A program made the position numbers and the translations under genes. From assembly GCF_000803065.1 (NCBI RefSeq), contig NZ_JSXI01000029.1, positions 299,214-363,213 of the forward strand: a stretch of 64,000 bases of DNA. The letters are read 5' to 3'. Position 1 is the first letter of the stretch; each line of letters begins with the position of its first letter. The stretch comes from Sphingomonas sp. ERG5. Lineage in GTDB: Bacteria > Pseudomonadota > Alphaproteobacteria > Sphingomonadales > Sphingomonadaceae. Shown piece after piece: positions 8,100 to 16,484 of this stretch. The notes beneath the pieces are model-generated. The model did not search any database and was not told the DNA's origin. It saw nothing but the letters and a program-made list of their open reading frames with translations.

Positions 8100-8854
8100 T
8101 GGCGCGTGACCGTCGCGTTGAACATGTAACCGATGCCGCGCACCGTGACGATCGGCGCGGCTTGCTTGCCATGCGACAATTTGCGCCGCAGCCGGCTGAT
8201 CAGCACATCGACGCTGCGATCCGAACTGTCGCCAAGCCGGGTGCGTGACAATTCGAGCAGGCGCTCGCGCGCGATGATTCGCCCCGCATGGTCGATCAGG
8301 CTCATCAGCAGATCGAATTCCGCACCGGTCAGGTCGACCCCGGCGCCGCTCGGCGATTGCAGTTCACGGCGTGAGACATTGACGGTCCAGCCATCGAATT
8401 CGATCAGGCCCTGTTCGGGTTTGCCGTGCCGCCGGTCGAGCCCGCCGCGGCGCAACACCGCGCGGACGCGGGCGAGCAGTTCCGCGGTGCCGAACGGCTT
8501 GGCCAGATAATCGTCGGCGCCCATTTCCAGGCCGACGACGCGATCGGTCTCGCTGCCCTTGGCGCTGACGAAAATGATCGGCACGTCGCTTTGCTGGCGC
8601 AGCGCGCGGCACAGATCGAGGCCGCTGGTCTGCGGCAACATCACGTCGAGCAGCACGAGATCAGCGGGCCCGGCCTCCAGCGCGCGCCACATTTCGGGCG
8701 CCGAGGCAGCCGGACGGACATGATAGCCATTCTGCTGCAGCGCGCGCGTGGTCAGGGTGCGCAGCGCGGGATCGTCCTCGACCAGAACGATCGACGGCGC
8801 GGAATTACTGGGCTCGATGGGATCGGTCGTGCGGTTGTTCATGACATCGCGCAC
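8096..8854 (-). CDS. OmpR-family response regulator
   Basis: A receiver domain (about 20-130) with acidic pocket ED, phosphoacceptor D70 in LVLLDVMLP and the conserved Lys in YLAKPF, then a winged-helix DNA-binding domain (about 150-248) ending RGIGYMFNATV. It is first in the leftward operon RR-HK-carbonic anhydrase-SulP and is the natural partner of the next kinase. The annotated start is GTG 8854; ATG 8842 is an equally reasonable alternative because neither has a strong ribosome site. Confidence 0.92.
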   Translation of the reverse strand: MRDVMNNRTTDPIEPSNSAPSIVLVEDDPALRTLTTRALQQNGYHVRPAASAPEMWRALEAGPADLVLLDVMLPQTSGLDLCRALRQQSDVPIIFVSAKGSETDRVVGLEMGADDYLAKPFGTAELLARVRAVLRRGGLDRRHGKPEQGLIEFDGWTVNVSRRELQSPSGAGVDLTGAEFDLLMSLIDHAGRIIARERLLELSRTRLGDSSDRSVDVLISRLRRKLSHGKQAAPIVTVRGIGYMFNATVTRH

Positions 8855-9000
8855 CTAGGGAGCGCCCTTCGACGGGTCAATGCGAGTGGCCTTTAACAGG
8901 AGGCGCGGGAAACATTTTGTCACAGTGGGGCGAATGGCCAGACATGCGGCCTCCCTAGATGGTGCGGCACAACCTATGCCATATTGTCGGAGTTTGTTCC

Positions 9001-9252
9001 ATGCGTCTCCCCCTGATCCTTGCCGCCGCCGCGATTGCGATCGGCGCAACTGCGCCCGCTGCCGCCACCGAGAATCCACGCGGGCCGCTGACCCCCGCGC
9101 AGCGCGAAGCGGGCTGCACGATGCGTTTCGACCACACGCCGGCGGGCAAAACCCCGCGGTTGCCGGCGGTGGTGCACTGCCCCGCCAAGGCCGTCGCCGC
9201 GCTCGACCAAGCCAAGCGCGCCGAACTGAAGGACGCGGTTCAGCGCGACTGA
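9001..9252 (+). CDS. Small secreted protein of unknown function
   Basis: 83 residues from ATG 9001. An N-terminal Sec signal (RLPLILAAAAIAIGATAPAAA) is followed by a short soluble part with two cysteines (GCTMRFD and HCPAKA) that could form a disulfide in the periplasm. An in-frame upstream GTG at 8959 would place extra residues before the signal and is less likely. It is divergent from the two-component operon and followed by its own terminator. The family was not recognised. Confidence 0.6.
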   Translation: MRLPLILAAAAIAIGATAPAAATENPRGPLTPAQREAGCTMRFDHTPAGKTPRLPAVVHCPAKAVAALDQAKRAELKDAVQRD

Positions 9253-9274
9253 TCCTGATCGGCATGAAGCAAGG

Positions 9275-9310
9275 CGCGGTGCGAGCCTTCGGGCTCGTGC
9301 CGCGTTTTTT
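9275..9310 (+). terminator. Rho-independent terminator
   Basis: A 13-bp stem (9275-9287 with 9292-9304, two G-T wobbles), a TTCG tetraloop and six T residues. It ends the small secreted-protein transcript 22 bases after its stop. Confidence 0.88.
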
Positions 9311-9411
9311 GCGCCGCAGGATCTGGCGCAATCGTCCGCCGATGCCGTTGTGGACGCAGCGATTTCTATCGCTGCAACGGTCGCGTGGCGCCCGTCTTTA
9401 TTCGGGCGTCG

Positions 9412-10323
9412 TTACTCCGGGGGCGGCGTCGTCAAAGCTCCTGCCTGCGCCGCGCCGGGCTTTTCCGCCTCGGAGTTGCTATAGGTCATGACCATGCTGG
9501 TATCTTCTTTGTCGCGCTTGGTTTTTGAACAATCGATGCCGCGCGCTTTCAGCATGGCCAGCAGAACTTTCTTACTTTTCCTGGTCGCCGCGTCGGGGTC
9601 TTGCTGCGAATTTACGACATCGTTGCAAATTCCGTCACCAAAATAGTCTGTAGCGAACGGGGATGCTCCTCTATCTAGAAGATATTTGTGCTTAATGAAA
9701 GGGCTGAATTTGTAATAATATCCGCCTATCTGGAGAAGCGGTGTTGATCCGTCGAACGATCTTTGTTCAATATCGCCACCGTGATCGAATACAAAGTCGA
9801 CTTTGCGCTGATCCCAGTCAGAGATAACTTCCGCGATTATGGAGAAGCTTCCATCCCCTTCAAGTTTATTGTAATTTATATCCACGCCGGCGTTATATAG
9901 TGCTTCGAGATACTCGACCGGCTCATAAGTGACGAGAAACTTGGCAGCGGACAGCCCGTCACGCGCGCTGTAAATGAACGGGTCGGCGCCCTGTTTGATG
10001 AAAGTCGTGATCCCCTGGGGGGATAGGAGGTCAAGGGTGACGAGCCGGAGCAACGGCGTGATGCCGCGATATCCCTCATAATTGATTTTTGCGCGGTCCA
10101 GCTTGCACGTGCGCAAATCCCGATCCTGTGTCGTCTGCACACAATCCATGAACGACTTTACATCAGGATCCGGGAACAGGGCGCTTGCCTGAGCAATGCC
10201 GGCCTGTGCCTGTGCGGTCGGCTTGGTTTCGCCGAGGCCAGACGCGGACTGTCCATAGGTCGGCGCGGCCGCGATCAGGCCAGCCATGCACGCCAATGAA
10301 ATCCGGTATCGCCTTCTCATCAT
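9412..10323 (-). CDS. Periplasmic ankyrin-repeat-like protein, probable immunity to the adjacent lipase
   Basis: 303 residues with a Sec signal (MRRRYRISLACMAGLIAAAPTYGQ). The mature protein shows degenerate ankyrin-type units: GITPLLRLVTLDLLSPQGITTFIKQGADPF, then LEALYNAGVDINY, VDFVFDHGGDIEQRSFDGSTPLLQ and KYLLDRGASPFATDYFGD. Its ATG overlaps the stop of the lipase gene. A secreted ankyrin protein encoded directly after a lipase is a known layout for type VI lipase effectors and their periplasmic immunity proteins. The DNA from about 9580 to 9900 is AT-rich compared with the neighbours. The immunity role is inferred; no binding evidence exists in the sequence. Confidence 0.75.
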   Translation of the reverse strand: MMRRRYRISLACMAGLIAAAPTYGQSASGLGETKPTAQAQAGIAQASALFPDPDVKSFMDCVQTTQDRDLRTCKLDRAKINYEGYRGITPLLRLVTLDLLSPQGITTFIKQGADPFIYSARDGLSAAKFLVTYEPVEYLEALYNAGVDINYNKLEGDGSFSIIAEVISDWDQRKVDFVFDHGGDIEQRSFDGSTPLLQIGGYYYKFSPFIKHKYLLDRGASPFATDYFGDGICNDVVNSQQDPDAATRKSKKVLLAMLKARGIDCSKTKRDKEDTSMVMTYSNSEAEKPGAAQAGALTTPPPE

Positions 10324-12059
10324 CGTTCCCCGGACAAGATACCCTCCCGAATCGGCGGCAGTTGATGATTAAAGGGAAGGCCGGATTTTCCAACCCACAT
10401 CTGTCGTCCGATGATCGAGTTGGTAAAGGGTATTGGATCGTGAGTTCGGCTGAGAGGATCCTGCCGATGAGATATGTTCAGGACATTCCCCACATTCCGC
10501 TTGATGCCATAAAGTGAGGTAAGGCCTGGTGACGGGCCGGCCGCATCGAATGTGATCGTCGTGACTTTTAGCAACGATCCGGCGGCAGCAGTGATTCCGC
10601 CGCCGAGCGAATGACCGGTAAAGAACAGTTTATGGCCGGTTATCTGCTTCAATCTGTTCTGTATGTCTCGGGCAAGTTCGATACCTTCCGTATATTGTTT
10701 CGGCACCAATTGCGCTTCGCTGATGCGATTTGTGCGCCAGTCTTCACCGGTAATCTTTGAATCGTTGCTGCCGGTCACGGTGAAGATGAAGATTCGTCCG
10801 TTGGTCCACAGGCTGGAATTCAATCCATTTTCGGGCTGATTGAAACGAGCGGGTTGTAGCCCGAGCGCCTTGAGTTCTCGATTGCTCATCCTTCTGAAGG
10901 CGCCGTAATGCGTCGCGACCGAATTGACGGTGGCGCCCTCATCATAGCTGAGCTCGGTGATGGTCAGCGCGGTGAGCTGAGTCTTTTCCATCTCGGTCAG
11001 CGGCGGCTTGTCCACTGGCCTCGCCAACGTGCCGTTCAACTGCGCGTCTATGATCGGATCCAGGTCGCTTTTCGGCGGTGATCTGCGCGTGAGGGCATCG
11101 AAGATTGTCCGGCCGAAAGAGACCCCGCCATTGCCGGGAGCAGCGCGTCCATTGCCGTCAAAGCTGATTCTGCCGCGACCATCGCCTGCCGCGAAATCGG
11201 CATTTTGAAGCATGGCGCCGCCGGGATAGCGACTCGCCAACCCCATGAGCGACTCCGGTACGCCGGTCGGGCTGACGTCGGTGTTGTCGTCAACTTGGTC
11301 ACCGTCGAGATAAGCGCTCAGCCGATCGGCCAGGTTTCGTGTATTGCTATGCATGGCGTCGATGTCGGCAAGGGTGCGGGCGGCATTTCTGACCGCCACG
11401 ATCTGCTCGAAATTGCCCGATCGCGTGATGCCCGCCACCACCTGGTCAAGATCCTGCGCGCTCAGCCCTTGTTCGAGCCAGGTTGCCATCCGCCGATCAT
11501 GTTCGACCGGCTTTAGCTCTTCAGTGGCGGAATAGGGTGGTGGACCACCGGCATCGGGCCGGGGTGGGATCAGGGTGATCGGCGTCTCGTCATCTTCGTC
11601 CAGCGGCGGCTGCCGTTCCAGCCCAGGCGCGGCGCCGCTCATCGGCATGTCGAAAGGCAGATCCGGTGAGGATGCTCCCGCCACCTGATCGGGATGCGCG
11701 TGCCGTGCGGCAATGAATGGGGCGTCGCGCCGATTGCCGGACGGCACGGGGAGGCCAAGAGCTCGTGCCGCACGAGTCAGCGCGTCATCGATTTCAGCGT
11801 CGGTCGGCATGCGCTTGCCGTCGGTCAGCACCTCCAGATCGGTCATCATTCGCGTATAGAGCTGCATTCTGGTGCGCCGCTGGCCAGCGGCGGCGTCCGG
11901 TGCCGCCGGCGACGCCAGGTCATCGGTAGCGCTCGGACTGACGGCGGCGTCGGCGGGATCGGCCCGTCCGATCGTCGTGAGGGCATCGCCGACCGGTGCG
12001 GCCTGATCGGTGCGAAGGGGGGATGGATCGGCAACCCTATCTTCGAATATTCTCGACAC
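10320..12059 (-). CDS. Class-3/Mbeg1-like lipase, candidate antibacterial effector
   Basis: 579 residues, no signal peptide. The N-terminal ~330 residues are low-complexity, rich in Asp, Pro and Ala. The C-terminal half has an alpha/beta-hydrolase core: FIFTVTGSNDS, then LFFTGHSLGGGITAAAG with nucleophile Ser 484, FDAAGPSP, SHRQDPLSRTHDPIP (likely Asp region) and FNHQLPP (candidate His). The arrangement matches lipase_3/DUF2974 phospholipase-like proteins. Lack of a signal peptide, together with a secreted partner overlapping at the 3' end, suggests delivery by a contact-dependent system (T6SS or T4SS), but no secretion genes are in view. GTG start at 12059 has an AGGAG-like site upstream. 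Confidence 0.78.
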   Translation of the reverse strand: MSRIFEDRVADPSPLRTDQAAPVGDALTTIGRADPADAAVSPSATDDLASPAAPDAAAGQRRTRMQLYTRMMTDLEVLTDGKRMPTDAEIDDALTRAARALGLPVPSGNRRDAPFIAARHAHPDQVAGASSPDLPFDMPMSGAAPGLERQPPLDEDDETPITLIPPRPDAGGPPPYSATEELKPVEHDRRMATWLEQGLSAQDLDQVVAGITRSGNFEQIVAVRNAARTLADIDAMHSNTRNLADRLSAYLDGDQVDDNTDVSPTGVPESLMGLASRYPGGAMLQNADFAAGDGRGRISFDGNGRAAPGNGGVSFGRTIFDALTRRSPPKSDLDPIIDAQLNGTLARPVDKPPLTEMEKTQLTALTITELSYDEGATVNSVATHYGAFRRMSNRELKALGLQPARFNQPENGLNSSLWTNGRIFIFTVTGSNDSKITGEDWRTNRISEAQLVPKQYTEGIELARDIQNRLKQITGHKLFFTGHSLGGGITAAAGSLLKVTTITFDAAGPSPGLTSLYGIKRNVGNVLNISHRQDPLSRTHDPIPFTNSIIGRQMWVGKSGLPFNHQLPPIREGILSGER

Positions 12060-12524
12060 CCGTGTATCTCCTGTCCTGCCGGTCGAGGGTCATGCCGGAC
12101 CCCGCCATGTGCATGGCGATGCGAGATGAGGCACAGGCGGAGCGATTTGAATCGAGGTCAAGGGCCGACCCTGAAACATCATTCCTGGGACTGCATGTTC
12201 CTGTGCTCGGGAAGTTGTCAGACAAATATTGACATAGGCGCGGGAACATGCATTGCACCAGCGCGGAGTGGCCTTCGTGTCCAGTCTCTGGGGTGGCCAG
12301 TCGGGCGATTATGCACCGCGCCATATCGCGCCAAACTCGCGGGACCGAGGCTACCGCCCGCCGTCATGACAATGGGCGGGGTTTTGCTCCGGCGCGCCTG
12401 TGATATCCGCACCACAGCGCCATGATCGGGAAACCCCAACCGGAGTCGGTCAGCAGGTCTTTCTCCCGCGGTGGACTGGACGACAAGCAATCGCACGAAA
12501 CGCTTCACCCGCTGTCGCAGCCGG
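12060..12524. other. Intergenic region without recognisable gene
   Basis: 465 bases between the lipase start and the end of the serine hydrolase gene. Short open frames exist on both strands but have no recognisable motifs, ribosome sites or sensible composition. The lipase promoter must lie in the left part. No repeat or attachment site was seen. Confidence 0.6.
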
Positions 12525-13985
12525 TCACCTGATCAATGCCGCAAGCTTCGTCTTGATCTCGGCATCGTCGGGTTCCAGCGCGAGATAGCGGCGCCAGGCC
12601 CTGATGGCCTCAGCCTTGTTACCCGCCCGGGCGTTGGCGGTGCCGAGCCCAAGAAAGGCATAGGCATCGTCCGGGCTGGCTGTGATGTAGAGGCGGAACA
12701 CTCCGATCGCCGCATCGACTTGCGACTGCCACAGCAATTTATAACCCGCTTGTTCGAGCACGCCGCTACGCAGTGCGGGGTGAGCGGGATCGCTGGCCAG
12801 ACGCTTCGCCGCCGCCTCATAACCGCTCGATCGAGCGGTCTCGACCAGCGCTTTGGTATAAGCGAGACTCTCGGTATCAGCCGATGCTCCGACCAGGTCG
12901 CGCTTCACAAGAGCGCGCACGTCCCAGAAATTATCGACATCGCCGTTGGTGAGGATGACCGCAACATAGCCGAGATCAGGGAAGATCATCAGCTCGTCGG
13001 CGATGCCGATATGGCCCCCGCCATGGCCGATGACGCGATGGCCATTGGCGATTTCCTCGATAAAGCCGTAGCCATAGCGCCTGTCGCCATAGTCGACCTT
13101 GCCGCTGGTCATCAGCTCGGTGGTCATCTTGTTCAGTAGTTTGTGACCGAGCAGCGCGGTGCTGAAGCGAAGTAGATCCCTGGCAGTCGTGAAGCTACCT
13201 CCCGCAGGGCCGCCCTTAAAGGCATTGACGAAGATGTTGCTGCTGATCCGCCCGGGCCGTACCGCATCGCGGGTATAGCCGATGGCTAGATTTGGCACTG
13301 GCTGGTCGAGTTCATAGGCGTCGGTGTCGGTCATGCCCGCGGGCATATAGATATGCTGCCTGACATAATCGAAATAGCTTTGGCCACTGGCTGCTTCGAT
13401 GATCAGACCGAGTATGATGTAGCCGTTATTGCTGTAGGCGAAGCGAGCGCCGGGTGCGGACGCAAGCGGCTGATCGGCGATCAGGGGGATATAGTCCGAC
13501 ACGGTGACGAAGCGCTCCTTCGCCTTGTCCGCCAGCACTTCCCAGAAATTGCCCATGCCCGAACGATGGGTCAGCAATTGTTCGATCGTGACCTGTTCGC
13601 GTACCGCCTGATTGGGAAAGCCAGGGAGATGTTTGCCGACCTTGTCGTTGAGCGAGACCTTGCCGGACTCGACCAGTTGCATGATCGCGACCGCGGTGAT
13701 CATTTTGCCCATCGACGCCATGTTGAATTTGGTATCGATCCGGTTGGGAATATGGTCGGCGAGATTGGCAAAGCCATAGGCCTGGTCGAAGATCGGCGTG
13801 CCATTTTTCGCGATCAGCACCACCCCGCTCAATCCATCCGTTTTCGCCAGCGTGTCGAGGTCCGCGCGCATGAGATCGACCGGGCCGGGCGCGATGTCGG
13901 GGGCGGTGTCGGTGGCGCGCGCCGGAGTTGCCGTCATCATCATCGACAGCAGCACGGCAACGAGCAGATGCGGGATGCGGATCAT
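12525..13985 (-). CDS. Serine hydrolase, class C beta-lactamase/DD-peptidase fold, with TPR tail
   Basis: 486 residues with a Sec signal (to about residue 24). The beta-lactamase core has SxxK at S91-M-G-K94, the YxN motif at Y184-S-N, and HGGGH in place of KTG, the pattern of EstB/PBP4*-like esterases and peptidases more than true lactamases. The last ~100 residues form TPR-like repeats (DDAYAFLGLGTANARAGNKAEAIRAWRRYLALEPDDAE). Periplasmic; substrate unknown. It is divergent from the MarR gene, with shared palindromic operators in the short intergenic region, so it is very likely the MarR target. Confidence 0.88.
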   Translation of the reverse strand: MIRIPHLLVAVLLSMMMTATPARATDTAPDIAPGPVDLMRADLDTLAKTDGLSGVVLIAKNGTPIFDQAYGFANLADHIPNRIDTKFNMASMGKMITAVAIMQLVESGKVSLNDKVGKHLPGFPNQAVREQVTIEQLLTHRSGMGNFWEVLADKAKERFVTVSDYIPLIADQPLASAPGARFAYSNNGYIILGLIIEAASGQSYFDYVRQHIYMPAGMTDTDAYELDQPVPNLAIGYTRDAVRPGRISSNIFVNAFKGGPAGGSFTTARDLLRFSTALLGHKLLNKMTTELMTSGKVDYGDRRYGYGFIEEIANGHRVIGHGGGHIGIADELMIFPDLGYVAVILTNGDVDNFWDVRALVKRDLVGASADTESLAYTKALVETARSSGYEAAAKRLASDPAHPALRSGVLEQAGYKLLWQSQVDAAIGVFRLYITASPDDAYAFLGLGTANARAGNKAEAIRAWRRYLALEPDDAEIKTKLAALIR

Positions 13986-14029
13986 GAAGGGCTCCGTACA
14001 GGTGACGCCACCGATAACCGAGGTATAAG

Positions 14030-14059
14030 TAGGCGCCTATCTATTTACTTAGGCGCCTA
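14030..14059. promoter_or_regulatory. Two TAGGCGCCTA operators in the MarR/hydrolase intergenic region
   Basis: TAGGCGCCTA occurs at 14030-14039 and again at 14050-14059. Each copy is a perfect palindrome, and the centres are exactly 20 bp apart (about two helical turns). They lie between the divergent serine hydrolase and MarR genes, so they probably bind MarR dimers cooperatively and control both promoters. Confidence 0.85.
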
Positions 14060-14070
14060 TGGAATTGTCA

Positions 14071-14577
14071 ATGAGCGAAGAGTGGGATGTCGATGTCGGT
14101 GGGGGATCGCGTGCTTATGGCGCGGCGGCGATCGGTGGCCGGCTGAGGAGGTTATCGGAGCGGATCGACCAGGATTGCGCGCGGCTCTATGCCGATCATG
14201 GTGTGCGTTTCGAGCAACGCTGGTTCGGCGTCATGAATGAATTGGCGCAGGGGCCGGCATTATCGGTCAGCAAACTCGCGATTCGGCTCGGCATCAGCCA
14301 GGCCTCGGTCAGCCAGACGCGCAAATCGCTCGACGAGGCCGGGCTGGTCATGGTCGAGGTGAACCCGGACGATGCGCGCGGTGGCCGACTGACGCTCTCA
14401 GTCGCTGGGCGGCAACTTTATCAAGACCTAGCCCCGGTCTGGGTCGCGCTCGAGGCGGTCTCGGTCGAACTCAACCAGGAAGCCGAACGGGCTCTGGTGG
14501 CGCTTGACCTGCTGGACCAGGCGTTGAACCGGACCTCGCTTTACGACCGAGTCCGGCGTCGATTGGGTGGAGAGTGA
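14071..14577 (+). CDS. MarR family transcriptional regulator
   Basis: A winged-helix regulator of 168 residues. The HTH is LSVSKLAIRLGISQASVSQTRKSL, the wing DDARGGRLTLS, and flanking helices form the MarR dimer interface. An ATG at 14059 overlaps the second operator palindrome by one base; ATG 14071 is preferred although the ribosome site is weak (GGAA). It probably represses itself and the divergent serine hydrolase gene through the paired TAGGCGCCTA sites. The ligand is unknown. Confidence 0.88.
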   Translation: MSEEWDVDVGGGSRAYGAAAIGGRLRRLSERIDQDCARLYADHGVRFEQRWFGVMNELAQGPALSVSKLAIRLGISQASVSQTRKSLDEAGLVMVEVNPDDARGGRLTLSVAGRQLYQDLAPVWVALEAVSVELNQEAERALVALDLLDQALNRTSLYDRVRRRLGGE

Positions 14578-14584
14578 GGCGGCC

Positions 14585-14962
14585 CTATCGCGTCGCCTGG
14601 TCTGTACGCATGGATTCCACCGTCAGCACGACCAGAGCGCCAGCGACATAGGCGATGAAATCCAGCGGATCGAAGCCTGCGCCGAGCAGGAAGCGGGCGG
14701 CGACATTTCCACTTAGTCCAAGCGCGCCGATCAGGCCGAAGAGCTGGCCGAACTCGATCGCGATGGCGATGCCCAGCGCAAGCATGGCAGCGGGCGTGAT
14801 GCGCAGCGGCGTCACCGCGCGAAGCGCCAGGTAGAGCAACGCCACCGCCAGGCTGTCGCCGATATGTGGCCGGATGATGCGGTCATGCACGAACAGCGCG
14901 ATGGCGATCTCGACCGCGAAGAGGGCGATTGCCGCGAGGGCATAGGGAAGGCGAAATGTCAC
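14585..14962 (-). CDS. DUF2809 family membrane protein
   Basis: 125 residues with four hydrophobic segments. RPHIGDSLAVALLYLALRA followed by AIEFGQLFGL and DPLDFIAYVAGALVV is the DUF2809 pattern (small inner-membrane proteins of unknown function). It is convergent with the MarR gene (7-base gap). Nothing nearby explains its job. Confidence 0.8.
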   Translation of the reverse strand: MTFRLPYALAAIALFAVEIAIALFVHDRIIRPHIGDSLAVALLYLALRAVTPLRITPAAMLALGIAIAIEFGQLFGLIGALGLSGNVAARFLLGAGFDPLDFIAYVAGALVVLTVESMRTDQATR

Positions 14963-15069
14963 GTTCGAGCCTTAGGCGGGCGATGTCGAAAAACCATGCA
15001 GGTTTCGAGGGATTTCAATCGGGATCTTGACGGTTGGTATTGACGATCCGGCTCGGCATGAGAGAGGGC

Positions 15070-15555
15070 ATGGTGCGCGATATTTCCATCTCTCCGGCGA
15101 ATGACGCGGCCGATCTGGTCGCAGTCGCCGGGTTGTTCCGCGATTATGCGGCGTCGCTCGACATCGATCTGGCTTACCAGGATTTCGCGGGCGAACTGAG
15201 GGGGTTGCCGGGCAATTACGCACCGCCCCATGGCATGCTGCTGCTGGCGCGACGAGCCGTTGGCGAGCCAATCGGATGTGTCGCGCTGCGGCCGATGGCA
15301 ATGTCTGGCCAGTGCGAGATGAAGCGGCTCTATGTCGCGCCGGCCGGGCGCGGAACGGGGCTGGGCCGTGCGCTAATGGAGGCGCTGATCGTCGAGGCGC
15401 GGCGGATCGGCTATGCCGAGATGTGGCTGGATACGCTGCCGACCATGGTTGCGGCGCAGGGGTTATACCGCGCCGCCGGCTTCGAGTTGGTCGAACCCTA
15501 TTATGACACGCCGGTCGCGGGCACGGTATTCATGCGGCTGGCGCTCGGCGTCTAG
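15070..15555 (+). CDS. GNAT family N-acetyltransferase
   Basis: About 161 residues. The acetyl-CoA binding loop reads CEMKRLYVAPAGRGTGLGRALME, with the conserved R/Q-x-x-G-x-G/A motif, followed by RIGYAEMWLDTLPTMVAAQGLYRAAGF, typical of single-domain GNAT enzymes of the YedL/PA4866-like group. Starts at 15034, 15058 and 15070 are possible; 15070 has GAGAG upstream. The acceptor molecule is unknown. Confidence 0.85.
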   Translation: MVRDISISPANDAADLVAVAGLFRDYAASLDIDLAYQDFAGELRGLPGNYAPPHGMLLLARRAVGEPIGCVALRPMAMSGQCEMKRLYVAPAGRGTGLGRALMEALIVEARRIGYAEMWLDTLPTMVAAQGLYRAAGFELVEPYYDTPVAGTVFMRLALGV

Positions 15556-15563
15556 CGACGCGC

Positions 15564-16394
15564 CTATTCCTCCGGCGGCGTGGCGCCGGCGCGGCCCGGG
15601 CCGCCAAATCGTCCACCTCCATGATTATCGCCGTGATCGCCACCGTGGCCGCCTCCCCGATCACCCCGGCCAAAGGCGATGTGGGGCAGTTCGCTCTTTT
15701 CGATTTTGCCATCGCCATTCTTGTCCAGCAGGGCGAAACGTTGCCGCGCGGCGGTGTCAAATTCCCGGGCGTCGACGCCACGGTTGAAATTGGTGTCGGC
15801 GATCGTGACCGGTTCGGGAAAGTCGAAATAGCTGAACCGCGCCGCGCCCTGCTTGCCATAAGTAACGCGCGTCTCGCCGCCACTGGGGGACGCTTCGCTT
15901 TCGCCGCCGCCGCCACCGCCGCGCATCCCGCCACCGCCGCCACGATGGCCGCCACCGCCACCGCCGCCGTGGCGGCCGCCGCCACCACCGCCACCGCCGC
16001 GATGAGCACCGCCGCCGCCGCCACCAAAGTCGCGCACGCGGATTTCAGGGGCGATGGCGGTTTCGTAATTCTCGATATCATCGGGGTCGATCTCCCCGTC
16101 ATGACCGCGATCGAGCAGCGCGAAGAAGCGGCGCTCGTCCTGGGTGAACTCCGCCAGATCGAGCGCGCCGTCATGATTGGTGTCGGCGCCGTCGAACCAG
16201 GCATCGGCTGGCTTGTCACCGCGAAACGGCTCGCCCATCGGACTGATGAACAAGCGGCCGTGCGGTCGGTCGCCGGGTGTTCCGGACGGATGCGTGGCTG
16301 GTGTGCCGGGTGGCGGCGCGTCCTGCGCGTGTCCGGGCGTGGTGACCAGCGTGGTGGTCAGGACGGTCAAGCAGATCAGCAACGTCTCGCGCAT
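15564..16394 (-). CDS. Secreted glycine-rich protein with four EF-hand-like loops
   Basis: About 276 residues with a Sec signal (RETLLICLTVLTTTLVTTPGHAQ). Two EF-hand pairs flank a central Gly/His/Arg-rich tract: DTNHDGALDLAEF and DRGHDGEIDPDDI before it, DTNFNRGVDAREF and DKNGDGKIEKSEL after it. Loops 1, 2 and 4 keep Asp at positions 1 and 5 with Gly at 6; the third is weaker. The tract of about 45 residues is nearly all Gly with His and Arg, and a second Gly/His/Asp tail ends the protein. Periplasmic calcium or other divalent-metal binding is likely; function unknown. It is the third gene of a same-strand group with two other envelope proteins. Confidence 0.75.
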   Translation of the reverse strand: MRETLLICLTVLTTTLVTTPGHAQDAPPPGTPATHPSGTPGDRPHGRLFISPMGEPFRGDKPADAWFDGADTNHDGALDLAEFTQDERRFFALLDRGHDGEIDPDDIENYETAIAPEIRVRDFGGGGGGAHRGGGGGGGGRHGGGGGGGHRGGGGGMRGGGGGGESEASPSGGETRVTYGKQGAARFSYFDFPEPVTIADTNFNRGVDAREFDTAARQRFALLDKNGDGKIEKSELPHIAFGRGDRGGGHGGDHGDNHGGGRFGGPGRAGATPPEE

Positions 16395-16484
16395 CGATCG
16401 AGTCTCCATCGATTCGCCCCCGCGACACCAAGCGCAGCGCTTCGCGGCAATTTGATGTCGTTGCCCGTTCTCGTGCGTAAAAGG

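Noticed and set aside
12218..12508. A 96-codon minus-strand frame in the 12 kb gap
   Set aside because: It has no recognisable domain, no ribosome site and no neighbour logic.
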